From the NCBI GenBank assembly GCA_030549495.1, contig JAUIRK010000710.1, positions 186,001-250,000 of the forward strand: a stretch of 64,000 nt of DNA, read 5' to 3'. This stretch comes from Nectonema munidae (lineage: Eukaryota; Nematomorpha; Nectonematoida; Nectonematidae). Every line of letters begins with the position of its first letter. Within the stretch, counting starts at the first letter, position 1. This document shows, piece after piece, positions 23,043-43,679 of the stretch. A model generated the notes under the pieces. It had not been told where the DNA came from and made no database searches. It saw only the letters and a program-made list of their open reading frames with translations. The position numbers and the translations under genes are program-made.

Positions 23043-24350
23043 TGCTGAATTCAGTGGTGATGTCCATTTTTTATCAAAATCAATCAAACCTCTCAAAAAA
23101 TTGATTTATATTTGACAGCTCATCTCAAAAAGGAACTTTTTATTTAAATAATTATATAAAGTTTTTTACATACGTATGCCCATTTTCAAGCAGGCTGAAT
23201 TCAGTGGTGATATTCATTTTTTATGAAAATCAATCAAACCTGTCAAAAAATTTATCTAAATGTGACAACTCATCACAAAAAGGAACTTTTTATCTAAATA
23301 AGTATATAAAGTTTTTTACACATGTATACCCATTTTAAAATATGCTGAATTCAGTGGTGATATTCATTTTTTATTAAAATCAATCAAACCTGTCAAAAAA
23401 TTGATCTAAATGTGACAGCTCATCTCAAAAAGGAACTTTTTATCAAAATTAGTATATAAAGTTTTTTGCACATGTATACGCATTTTCAAATATGCTGAAT
23501 TCAATGGTGATATTCATTTTTCATGAAAATCAATCAAACCTGTCAAAAAATTGATCTAAAAGTGACAGCTCATCTCAAAAAGGAACTTTTTATCTAGATA
23601 AGTATATAAAGTTTTTTAGACATGTATACCCATTTTCAAATATACTGAATTCAGTGGTGATATTCATTTTTTATGAAAATCATTCAAACTTGTCAAAAAA
23701 GTGATTTACATATGAGAGCTTATCTCAAAAAAGAAACTTTTTATCTAAATAATTATATGTTTTTTACACATATACACCCATTTTCAAGCATGCTGAATTC
23801 AGCGGTGATATTCATTTTTTTTATAAAAATCAATTAAAGTTATCAAAGCATTGATTTATATATGACAGCTCATCATAAAAAGAAACTTTTTATCTAAGTA
23901 ATAATATAAAGTTTATTACACATATATACCCATTATTAAGCATGCGTAATTCAGTGGTGATATTCATTTTTTTTTTATAAAAATCAATCAAAACTGTCAA
24001 AAAATTGATTTATCCCAAAAAGAAAGGATCAGTCACGGTTTTTTAAATGAGAGAATTACGTTTAATAGAAAGTATAGGGAGGTTATGAAGTTTACCGTGT
24101 ATGGCCTTTTACACACATATACCCATTTTCAAGTAAGCTGTGTTTACTGGTTATATTCCTTTTTTTTTTTATAAATATTAGTCAAACCTTACAAAATAAT
24201 TTAAATATGACAGCCATTGTCAAAATTAAAATTGTAATTCTTTTAGTTTTTTATACATTTCAAGTATGCAGAATTTAATGATGTTCATTTTTTATGAAAT
24301 CAATAAAGCCAGTCAAAAATCGATTAAACTTGTAAATCAATGTCAAATAT
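23043..24350. repeat. Tandem array A: 150-bp monomer, about 9 copies
   Basis: The marker tgctgaattcagtggtgat recurs near 23043, 23193, 23343, 23493, 23643, 23791 and 23941, an almost exact 150-base period. Two decayed units follow near 24136 and 24264. Each unit also carries caatcaaacctgtcaaaaaa, ctcaaaaaggaactttttat and gtatataaagtttttta. Copies decay toward the right. Confidence 0.92.
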
Positions 24351-25279
24351 ATAAACATAAAAATAACTTCTACTTGCAGTTTTCTCTGGTAATTATTTTC
24401 TTAATTTATTTAATAAACCAACTTTAGGTGTATAATTCACTCAAAATATTTCATTCTACAGTAACTTATGTAACTCGATAGGGCCTCCATCTTTTTGGCT
24501 ACAAATTCGTTATCGGCTCGTAGTCTCTACGTCATATTATAATTTACAGTATGTAATTTTGGTATTCATTCTATGATGATCCTTTCTTGGTAGCTCTTTT
24601 TTCATTAGAAATTTATATTCTTCAATGTCTGTTCGAAAATTTTTTTATAAGGATAAAATTACTTTTTTCCTCTCAGGCCTGAATATTTGTCAACCAATCT
24701 CATTTCAAAGGTTTTTTTCTGATGAATCATTCGTGATGTTGATTGTTCAATTACAAAAAGTTGTCAACGTTCTTCATCTAAAAAATTACTTCTTTGACAC
24801 AAAAGGAAAATGATGGACAAATTCAATTTAAATTAAAAATATCTTGATAATGACTAAATTCTCACATATTGGCATCTGTGTCATTTTTGATAAATCTGAC
24901 CATTTCTAAATTTTCAGATTTCCTACCCATCTTAGCTAAATGTTAACTGTAATCCTAGTTGATAAGCTATAGATTTAAATATTTTTCATTTGTAAAAAAG
25001 GAACTTCTTTTTCAGTCAAAATCTTTTTTGAAGTATATAATTAAACCACTTCCTAGTTCATTAGAATATGGTAGATCTTCCATTTAGTAAAGATACATTT
25101 TTTTTAAAATTATTTGTTTTGATCACATGTTCTCTTTTCAATTAGTTTTCAACTTGGTTCCTTCTTTCATACAAATTTTCAAAAGATTTTATAATACGTT
25201 TTAATTTTTTTAATAAATATTTCATACTCAAGATGATTGTAGAAAGTATTATAAGCCAAAATATACAAAAAAAAAACAA

Positions 25280-26400
25280 AATCCATTACAGAAATAAAAT
25301 AAGCATAGTCGATTTGGTATAAAACAGATATTTTATTTTTTTGAAAATATTTTTGAAGACAGTATCTAGAAGTAAAGCGCAAATCTGATTCAAGCTTTCA
25401 GATATTTTAAAACCATAAATGCCAAACCTGAGTCCAAAAATGAAACCAGCATTTTCCATTTGGCATAAAAACAGATATTTTATTTAAATTTCAAAAATAT
25501 TTCTGTAGACATTAGACGTACATTGAAAATTTGATTGACACTTTCAGACATTTAAAACCTCTAAATGCAAAAAATGATTTCAGAAATAAAAATTATCATG
25601 GTCGAATTGGTATAAAAACATATATTTCATGTAAAATTAGAGAGAATATTTTGGGATATAGTTTTCAGACATAAACTGCAAATTTGATTGACACTAGCAG
25701 TAAAACCTCTAAATGCGAGAACTGTGTTCAGAAATGAAATCATCATGATCTATTTGCTATAAAAACAAATTTTAGAACTAAATGCAAATTTAATTGATAC
25801 TTATATGTATTTTCAAATTCAAACTGCAAAAATTGAGTCCATAAATGAAACTAGCATGGTTGATTTGGTATAAAAACATATATTTAATTGTAAAATTTGA
25901 ATGAATATTTTTGGAGACAATTTTTAGAAGTAAACCGCAAATTTCATTAACACTTATAGGTATTTTCACATCTTAAATGTAAAAAATGAGTTCAGAAATG
26001 AAAACAGCATGATTGATTTGGTATAAAAACATATATTTAAAGAGAATATTTTTGGAGATAATTTTTAGAAGTAAACCGCTAATTTGATTAACACTTATAG
26101 GTATTTCCAGATCCTAAACGTAAAAAATTAGTCCAGAAATGAAACCAGCATGGCCGATTTAGTATAACACATATATTTTATGTAAAGGAATGTATTTGGA
26201 GACAATTTTTAGAAGTAAACCGCAAATTTGATTAATTCTTATAGGTATTTTCAAATCCTAAATGTAAAAAATGAGTACAGAAATGAAAACAGCATGACCG
26301 ATTTAGTATAAAAACATATATTTTATGTAAAATTTGAAGGTATATTTTATTAGATATATTTTTGATCAATCAAAATTTTGATTGACATTTTCTAAAAATT
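25280..26400. repeat. Tandem array B: about 140-150-bp monomer, about 8 copies
   Basis: The marker cagaaatgaaaacagcatg followed by gatttggtataaaaacata recurs near 25284, 25432, 25582, 25727, 25837, 25990, 26130 and 26272, with spacings of about 110-153 bases. Units share agaagtaaaccgcaaatttg and cttataggtattttc. The sequence is not array A in either orientation. Confidence 0.9.
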
Positions 26401-26694
26401 AGCCATGATTATTGAAAAAATTAAATATATAAAGTGTTATGTGTTCCAAACTGTATATAATTATAAATTTTCAGGGTATTATATAATATAGATCCTAAGT
26501 TATTTTGATTGACAGTTTTGGACATGAAGGGGTCATTCAACTACCATGAAAATGGTTTCAAAAGATGCAGCTAGCGATTTTAGGAAAAGTCACAAAATTT
26601 GAAGGGATATGATTCAGCCAATTTTCTACAATTAATTTTTTAGTGAAGGGGGGGGGGGGGAGGCGTTTTACGCCCCCAGCACTAATAGGGTTAA

Positions 26695-29270
26695 TGTCTC
26701 TTCCGAACAAATACTAGCAAACAACAAGTAACGAACGAGTGCGTAAAATGATGTTAGCAAAATCTCGTCTGATTAATAAATATCTTTTTTCGAATACAGA
26801 ACTATTTATGAGATAACGAAATTGGGATACTTAAAATGTTGGCTTAAACAGGGTATGTAGCAACTCTGGGCTTTTTGAAATCTTTGAGTGTTTTCAGACA
26901 CAGATAAATGGCCAAGTGAGGTTTTTGTAAAATGAGATTCTGTTCCCCAAGTTAATATTTTATGTATAATCATATCAAATTAGTATTAAAAATAGATTAA
27001 ATTAATGTGCGTATAATTTGTGAAAATATAAAATTACAATAAAAACTATACACCTCAACGCTCAATATCAATAATGGTGATTAAATTGAAAGAAAAGTGC
27101 ATTTAGGAAGTAAATTATATATAAGAATGAGCTCTGTACATAAAGAATATTATAGGTGGCATATGTCAATTGGAACAAAGCCCTTTTTATATTTTTTTTC
27201 AATATACGTTTACGGTTGATCCAATCCATCAAGAATAAATAAGCTTAAACGTAGGGAAAAGTCTGATTACTTTTATAGGTCTGACTCAGTGACGGGGACG
27301 TTATAGAAAACTTCTAATTTTTTAGCATATCCCTTCAATCAAGTTTAGCTTGATTTTTTGAAAGAAAAGTTGTCTGTAAAATTGGCCGAGAGAAATTTTT
27401 CTAGAGATGTGCCCGTGATACGTGTCAAAGATATGTGATAAGTAAAATTATTTATTCCCATAAAGATGAGTATGTTTATCATAAATGGTTTATGACGTTA
27501 ACAAATGCATGCTAGATCAAAAGAATAGAAAAGTTAAATAAATAAATATATCTATCATGGCGGCGGTATATAATCACAAAAGTTAGCATCAGATAGATTA
27601 GTACTACTAATAATGGGCTTCATAGTACTGCATAAAGTTCTCTTGATGGTCTTGTCAAAAAACAGCATCAGGTTTAGGAGGGCGTGCTTTGATGGAGTTG
27701 CTCATTCCAAAATCATGGCTGGACTATCTTGGTTCTAGATCTGACATGGCGTAGTTTCCTAGAAATAGTCCTGAGCGCGAGGGACCAGAAAGGTATCGCT
27801 CGCTTTAAATGCATGACAGAGTGAGAAGTAGGAAGAGACTGGACCAATTTTGAAGGACCATGCTTACGCGCGGTGGAAACAGCTTCTTCAACATCCTACT
27901 TTTGACTATCACAAAATGAATGAAATCCTTGAAACCTTTAATTCTGGCTCTGAAATATTTGAAAAAAAAGAAGAGCTTTAGAGCAAATGTAAAATTTATA
28001 GCAAGTTTCAACCAAACATTTAAGATGTATGATTTTTATTGCCAATTGTTTTTATCAATTAAAAAATATTTGATGAGATTCAATTCAATTAATAAAAGGC
28101 ATAGGCACTTAAAATAAAAACTGAAAATTTGCTATAATACAAATCTGTTATCATAAAAATTTGTTTAATTTGTAGAATATAGATAGCTGTGTCGTGTTCT
28201 TAAATGGTTTCCAAAGACTAGACAATCTTTTCATTATTGATGAAGTTGACCTTAATTCGTATCAGAATTGAATTTCCAATATATAGATTTATATTAGATG
28301 TATGGGAGGGATATCCGCTACATAGAATTTAACATCTTCTTAACATCCTCATCCACGGATCATTTAACTTTAAATATCCGCATCCGCAATTATTTTCTAT
28401 ATACCGCAAAGTTTTTTTTGGAATTTTTACTTTTTTTGACATCCTCTTCTCTCTAAATTTTTAAGAAGTATGAAGTTGCGTTTGCTCTTGCGTTGCTAGA
28501 GAAATTAATTCTGACATCCGCACCCGCGGATACATAAAATTTACCATCCGATATTTCTCTAATTTATATGAATCTTCTATAAGGTATTAACTTATACAAA
28601 AATAGGAGATGATTCATCAGAAGATTAAACTTAAAGGATTTATTATTTCCATTTTGGTAGTAACAAAAAAGTTTATCAAAAATTTTCTCTTCAACAAACA
28701 AAAAAGACGAATAATTCTCAAAGGTGGATAATGTTTCGACTTTGCTTTAATTTTGTAAAAATATCGAATCATTTGAATGGATCTAAAATGTTTACCTAGA
28801 CAGACTGTGGGTCATAGATTGCTGACTGTGATTTCAAGGTTTTTTTAAAATTGCTTTAACCCTTATCGGGATAAGTGACTACAAAATGTAATCATCCTAT
28901 TTTTGTCAATTCATGTTTTGATAATAATTTTAAATTTATACCACTCAACCTTAAGATTAATTTCCTTCAAATGATAAGATTATGTAATCGTATACTTCCT
29001 GAAGAAGATTTAACTTTAAATGATATATGTAAAGGATTACATATAATGAAAACGAGTTTTTTGACCTCCAAAAAATGGCCCAAATGTTTTTGGATATTTA
29101 GACGCCTTCAATGCGATTATTTATCTGAGAAAAGAGAATGAACGGTTGTTTAGAGTACTAAAATTACAGGAAAAAGATGTTTAGAACTAGTCAAGCCATT
29201 TGAAATAACAGGCCGAAATAGCATGGTCTTTTAACAAGTGATAGTTTGGCACTAAAGCCTATTGAAATAA
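26695..29270. other. No supportable gene
   Basis: At 28310-28560 tatccgc/atccgcatccgc motifs recur, suggesting a decayed MITE. An 88-codon plus-strand frame at 28875-29141 has no recognisable domain. The rest is AT-rich. Confidence 0.3.
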
Positions 29271-29925
29271 AATGTGGTTATTGTCAAGATAAAAAAAATC
29301 GTTCCTTTATATTATAAACACCCCAAAACTAGAGAAGACTCTAGTTTCCTAAAAGCGGACACCTTGGGCTGGATGGATAAAAGACACGAAATCAAGTACA
29401 TCACGTCCCGTACAAACCCAGCAGACAGACTCTCCAGAATGTAGTAAAAATACGATGACTATATAAGGCTCTGCACTCTCTTGAGAAGATCACTTTTTTC
29501 ACTTCACTTACTAACTCCTGTTCCCTCCCACAGAAGTTTAATCTCAAATTGTGTGTATATCTGCCTATATTTTGTGTTTGTACTTCTCGTTACTTGTGCC
29601 TTTTTTTCTCTTGTGTGTGTAAAATTAAATAAAGTTAATTTGACAGAAAAAAACCTGGGAACAAATAGACACGCCAATCCCAATCAAACAAACAAAGACA
29701 CCTGCCAACTACGCCTTCTGCGACGCCACCCCAACTCAAATTGGCATCAAACTTAGAAGCCGAAAAATCATAACCACAACCTCCAAAGAATATGGCATTG
29801 GAAGCACTGGGCTTGACAAAATGCATCACAGAAGAAAACACCAAAAAACATCCAGACAGAGAAAGACAGAGCCTTTCCTCCAAGTATGACAAAATCAAGA
29901 CAAAGTCAGTCATTTAATATGTTCC
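29271..29925 (+). mobile_element. LTR-retrotransposon fossil (pol fragment plus LTR-like sequence)
   Basis: A short plus-strand segment resembles the end of an RNase H region (IKYITSRTNPADRLSRM). It is followed by LTR-like sequence with a TATA motif (ctatataagg) and a polyadenylation-type aaataaag. A second short segment with FCDATPTQIGIKL lies beyond. The parts are fragmentary and out of the usual order. It is broken and old, with several breaks; gypsy-like is only a guess. Confidence 0.4.
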
Positions 29926-31922
29926 TAAAAATGATCTCTTTAGTTTTTATCAATTTTAACAATGACAAGAACAAACCAGAAATGATGAGCGTTCACAATA
30001 AAATCAAAGTTGAAGACATTATGGATGAGAATATAGAAAAATATAGTTAGAAGAAAAACTGCATATGGCTTAGGAATTTTTCAACATACTTGATGTAGCA
30101 TATCTTCATTTTTAAATAATTGGAAAGAAAATTTTAATTTTAAATTATATAATTCTGAATAGAGAATTTTCATAAAAAAGTTTAGAAGTTTGTTTATATT
30201 TAGAGACTGGTATTATTTTTCTCAATGTTTGAATACTATAGCAAAAAATTGTAATCCCTTATCCAAATAAAATCTCTTGTATGTAATTTTTTTAAACAAA
30301 ACCAGCGTGCTAACTAGACCTTGTACTAGCAGTCAGAAACTCGTTTGCACTTCATTTGCCAATCCTGATTTGACGGACCGAATGAGAAATTTGCTGTTAA
30401 AAAACACACTGTAAACAGACAATGTTTTTGGAGGAAAAAATATTTTTGAGTGTTAATTACAAAAGACAAATTAATATGAAAATGTTCTTATATCTACTTA
30501 AAAATAATTCAGCCTATATGTATTTCTTTCAAATTATTGCACGTATAACTCTTCAAGAATAATATCAAGGAGACAAATACAATTTAGTAATATACAGACT
30601 TAGAATCTCATTATGTAATAGCAATTTGTACTGACCATCACTGGTAAATTTTAATTGTTACTTCTAATCAAAGAACAGTAAAATTCAAGATACAAATAAA
30701 ATGATGCCTATTATGCATTCGAAATAGTGTATGCTGCTAGACAAACAAGCAGCAAAGTATATTACGAATTGTTATGATAATTACATTCAAGGTGTGAAAT
30801 ATTTTAAGAGCGCAACTGAATTGAATAGTTCAGTCAAAAGTTCAAGGCGTATGTTTATATTTTATCGCTCTCATTTTCTTTAGTGCGTGAAATTTCGTAT
30901 TATTGTATATGCATTTTTTATGGAAATATAACACGATTGTTGGACTTATTTTCTAGAAAACACGTATATACGTGAAGTAGTTGTTTATCGATAAATGAAA
31001 TCTTGTAACAAGTAATAGACTCAAGGACGACCACCCCTAATAATTCCAGCATGGCAAAGTTTCACCTCTTGACTTGAATTACCGCATTTCACCTCCCCCA
31101 CACCCTCACATAATCCAACTTTAAACGAGCATGTATAAAAGCTTGAAAGCATTAGCTTGAGAGCATGTATAAAGGTTGAAAAGATTTTTTGACTGTAAAA
31201 CCCAACACTTTCTTTGGTTGAAACTTCTTAGAACCTTTTTACTATTTTTTATCAGAAGAAAATCCTCGATTACCGAATGAGAAAGCATGTTTTTCTAAAA
31301 TATCTTACACTGCAAAAACAGGTTCATCATCTAATACATCTCAATCTTCAATTAATCTCTATCTTTAGTGATTTCCTCTTTAAAACTCAACTTCTAGAAA
31401 TGTAGTACCCCTTATATAAAAAAAACTCAAAAATCCTTTAATTAGTGGTCGTCTTATTTAGATTTAACATTGGAAAATAGAAAGAACTTTTATAATATTT
31501 TTTTCTTTTGAAATGTAATACCTTTTGTATATTTTTAAAAAGGCTTTCATTGAAATAAATGTATAATGATCTTCTTTAATAATTGTTTTACTACTTACAC
31601 TCTGACTGAAATAAGCTACGCAAAACGTCTGATAAAGTTTATTCAATTAGAATTGGAAAGAATAAAGATGAAAGGAAAACAGCAAATGTAGTAGAACCTC
31701 GGGGTAGGAACAATTTTTACTCAGCTAATGAATCTTTGCATGTTAGGCCCTATATAGTTCGATATACTCGTTCTTTCTTCCTCATCGCATAAAATTATAG
31801 ATGTTTCACATATAGTATCTCAAGATTCATATGTACTGCGGATAATTTACATTTAATTGAAAAACGATCTCAGTTCATGAACGGATTTAAGAAAAGAAAA
31901 GGTTCGTAATAAAGTTATATAC
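29926..31922. other. Intergenic, downstream of mnb, no gene seen
   Basis: The stretch is AT-rich. A short imperfect direct repeat, gagcatgtataaa(a/g)g, occurs at about 31127 and 31162. Confidence 0.3.
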
Positions 31923-31926
31923 TTTA

Positions 31927-31928
<2 letters not shown>
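31923..31928 (-). terminator. Candidate polyadenylation signal AATAAA at the mnb stop
   Basis: The minus strand reads TTT TAA TAA AG at the end of the last open frame, so AATAAA overlaps the stop codon. If used, the 3' UTR would be only a few tens of bases. Confidence 0.4.
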
Positions 31929-40063
<8,135 letters not shown>

Positions 40064-40067
40064 GTAG

Positions 40068-42010
40068 CTAGGGATAGAAACGGCAAATATAAAATGAGTG
40101 AATGACGTAGAGGCATCATCGTGCAAACAGAAAGACGACTTGAGTGAATTTATTTGTTTTGGTCTTGATTGGTTAGTGACGAAAGCGCTCCCAAACAAGT
40201 GCGTGTAGTGAGGAACCGTAGTTTGTCTTGTACAAAGTTGAAGAAAGTTTTTACGTGAATTTAACCGCAGCGGCATTTTAAGCTTTTCCTAAATTAGCCT
40301 TTAACTTTTGGGATTTGCTACAAAATTATAAATCTAGACAAGACTTTTTAAAAAGGAAGTATTTTTTTAATCTATGCTGTCTTAACATCTGTTTTGTTTG
40401 TGCTCGTGAATATAGTTAGCGTAAAGCGAAGTATCTTTGCCCAAAGCTACGCTCTGCGCGTTATGTGCTTTGCGTTTCAGAATGGCCGTCGGTACACGCA
40501 AATTTCTTTGAAAGGCGGCTACATGAACTAGACACTAATTTATATTTGGTACACAGACTACGCGTAGCGATTGTCTACATACTACAAATCATGAACTTTT
40601 AGGAATATTCATATGTTCGCGAAAATATAACTAACGAATATATTATCGGACACTTTTTTCCATAAAATTATATAGAAAGTATATGATATTTGCTAGCGAA
40701 AAATTCTTGATTTATTATAGTATGTGGATAGGTGAAAATTAAGTCTAGAATATTGATTAATTTTATTGATATAAGAAATAGTAAAGGTATTCTTACGATC
40801 GAGCAACTTAAGCGCACGACATTTTCTACTTTTGTATACAAAAATGAATTTCCCCCAATAAATTCCCACAACTTGAGAATTTAGCTAAATTTCTTTCGAA
40901 AAGCAAAGTAAGGAAGGCTTGGCCATGTAAATAGATCAGAAGAGTTTATTAAAAAGTTTATAAAGAACAAATTGTAGGGAAAAGTTAGAGAAGACTAAAA
41001 ACAACATGTGTAGAATAAAAAGGGTGAAAAAGTTTGAGTAAATGGGATAAGATATTTGGCATGGTTGAAGTTACCGTCCAAACCCTAGTATTGCTCTTAA
41101 AACTAATAATTGGACGAGAGCAAAGTCTTGTACGATTCTGATTTTTTTTTAAATATATAATTCATATTCTTTATTTGAAATAGTAAAAAAAAAAATTAAA
41201 TTAAATTCTCAATTATGTTTAATTAAAGAGTTACTAAGGAAGCAAAATGAACAAAATAAGTGTAAAGTTTTTTAATAGGTTTAAAAAAGAATCGGGAATG
41301 AGGTAGTATCGGAAGATATTAATAAAATTTCCCGATAATTAAAAAACACCATTCTTACGATTCCTGGTTACGCGTCTCATTATCAATTATTATTATTATT
41401 ATCAATTAAACTGAATTTTGTTACCAAATCAAAATTTGGCCTGTGATTTTCATTGTCTTTCATTGATAAACACAGTTTTTCATCAACTATAACTATTAAA
41501 AAAACCGAAAACGAGATGATAAAATTGAAAGGATATTTTTTGAGCATCACTTAGATAGGGCGCCATTTATTTAGTTAGTCTATGAAAAAATTGAAAAAAT
41601 AATAAACGGAAAAGAAACATTACGTGAATGAAAACACTTTATTAGCGTGACGACGGCCATGCCAAAAACGTATATGAGGTATAACGGAAGAGTGAAAGAA
41701 AGTACATTTGATTGAATATTGAATGTGAAAATAATTGATTCGTTGAATGAGGGAGTAGTTGAGTGATGGAATACAGACAACAACCACCGATCTTATGAGC
41801 GATGTCATAAACTTGACAACAATGAAAGAGAAGTACACCACGTGAAACGCATACACCATCACGTGATAGCGATGGTTCAAGAAAGCAAAAAGTTAGAACT
41901 TTTCTACATGACAAAAAGTGTAATGGAAGTATACTCGACTCACAAAACAGGATGTTGAGACAAAATTATTAGTGAAGTCATGAGAATATTCACGAGCGCA
42001 TACATTTTTA
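40068..42010. other. Upstream region of mnb, no gene identified
   Basis: A less AT-rich patch at 40420-40580, with gctacgctctgcgcg and actacgcgtagcg, could belong to a promoter or to a repeat. A non-coding first exon of mnb is expected somewhere here but I cannot place it. Confidence 0.25.
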
Positions 42011-42565
42011 TACCTGTCTCAACCTTAAATGATTGAAACCTAGAGATTCTCGTTTGTTGAAAAAACAGGGAGATTTTGTCTAAAGCAGGGAGAACTGAAT
42101 TAATCTACAGAATCTCATTAACAAAAAGCATTTTGTAAAATATAATTGGCAATTTATTAGAATAATGCAAAATACAAATATACTAGTTAGTAACACAATA
42201 AAATACTTAGCTAAACAAAAACAAAATAATCATTCTTATATATATATATATGTATGTATGCCTTTGGTTGCTTGCTTTCTTTGATAGATTCAGTGATTCT
42301 TCTTCAAGGAAGGATTTTGAATCTGTCTTTTAATGTTCCAAGAACTTTTATTTTGGAAATATAATAACGCAAATCATCTAGTCGAAAATGAACAATGTTG
42401 TTGCTCTTGTCATCAATATCATCAACAATATCAATAAAATTGATATTAATTTTTTTTAAAAGTTGATTATAAAATTTTTAAAAACCGGGAGATAAAAACT
42501 GAAAATCTGAAGAAAGCAACCAAAACTGGCAGTCTCCCGGTTTTGCAGGGAGAGTTGACAGGTGT
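42011..42565. mobile_element. MITE with TACCTGTC...GACAGGTGTA ends
   Basis: The left end tacctgtctcaacc and the right end, read on the other strand, tacacctgtcaactctccct are inverted. Blocks cagggagattt and cagggagaact (left) and ccgggaga/tctcccggttttgcaggg (right) repeat inside both ends. A TA target site is possible. No coding capacity. Confidence 0.5.
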
Positions 42566-43556
42566 AATGATCTACCTACACAACTAACTAGCTAGCAAAG
42601 AATATAATGTATATATTTCTACAAATTTATAAATATCATTTTTAATTGATAATAAATTTTAAAAAATTATTTTTATATTTTATTAATTTTTAAGTTATTA
42701 AAATAATTTTTAAAAAGTGAGTTTTTTTAATATTTTTTCTTTTAAAAAGTTATTAATTGAATTCCAATCTATTTTATGCTCATATGCCCAAATAATCCAA
42801 AAGTTAATTTTAAGCGGCAGTGTCATTTTCCGAAGAGTATCAGTACACTTTTTACGCAACATAGAGAAACGATTCCCGACTTGTTCTTCGTTTTTTCTTG
42901 ACAAAAATGTTGATCCGTTTAAAATAACAAATTAACTAAGTAAAATAAAAACAAAATATTTTGGCTGAGCTAATACTGAGCCAGATATCCATTACAACCA
43001 AAGGAGTGGACATTTTCAGCATTATTTTTCTTCAAACAAAATGAACTGAATTAAAAAAAAAATAAGCCGTGTGTAAGATGTTATGCGTGCAAGAAAGTTA
43101 GGTTTTCAAATGCATTGCGGAAAAGGAATCGGTTTCATGAAAGTCGATCTAAATGAAAGTGGTGCGGAAAAGAGGGAAAAATGGAGACTAGAGATCAAGG
43201 CCGTCGATCCCTAACTTAGAAATATGGTGTTGCAAAGAACACATTTGCCTTTTAGAATTCATTGCAAAATTAGAGAAAAAGAAACTTCTTATTTTTTATT
43301 TCACAAAACTTTTCAAATTAAGTAACTAAAATGTAATATTCTTACATCGTTTCTTTCAATTGCTATGAGTGATAGATGATAAAGCATTCAATATTTTATT
43401 TGTAACATATAATTACAAAAATAACGTTATCAATGAGCGAGAATAATTGATAAGTCTCAATGAAATCGAAGGATAGTCTCGAATTGAGGAGTGGCCTCCC
43501 ACTATTTAGGAAGGAGGGGAGGGCACTGGAATCGAAATCCGTTTTTAAAATATTAA

Positions 43557-43675
43557 CCTGTTATCGACCCGAATAATCAGACGATATCTAATACAAAGCA
43601 GAAGATTTGTATTTAAAAGCATTAATAAACACAGACGATTTTATTTTTGTAATGTCGACTGTGGTCGATAACCGG
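43557..43675. mobile_element. piggyBac-type MITE, family A
   Basis: TTAA lies at both borders (43553-43556 and 43676-43679). The terminal repeats CCTGTTATCGACC and CCGGTTATCGACC match at 12 of 13 bases. The interior contains cagacgatatc, cagaagatttgtattt and acagacgattttatttttgt. TTAA plus C-rich ends is the piggyBac pattern. Confidence 0.85.
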
Positions 43676-43679
43676 TTAA

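Larger units (their letters stand above)
22945..26690. mobile_element. 3.7-kb element with inverted G/C-run ends and two satellite arrays
   Basis: The left end reads AGTGCTCGGGGAGGCGTAAA then gtgc and a C11-12 run. The right end, read on the minus strand, is AGTGCTGGGGGCGTAAAACG then cct and a C13-14 run. The right terminus continues CCCTATT to a TTAA at 26691, as in piggyBac elements; no matching TTAA is seen on the left. Between them lie two unrelated tandem arrays and a central non-repetitive stretch of about 0.9 kb with only broken frames (for instance FRTDIEEYKFLMKKELPRKD on the minus strand near 24620). No transposase was recognised. Confidence 0.6.

Noticed and set aside
23043-26400. 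Regularly spaced repeats as a CRISPR array
   Set aside because: The units are about 150 bases long, contiguous and diverging, with no short repeat/spacer alternation, and the genome is animal.
28875-29141. 88-codon plus-strand open frame as a gene
   Set aside because: No domain, no splice support and a composition expected of AT-rich DNA.
40064-40276. N-terminal extension of mnb to the ATG at 40276
   Set aside because: A strong acceptor (tttctatccctag) just before 40063 and the lack of family similarity upstream favour the shorter start. The extension cannot be excluded.
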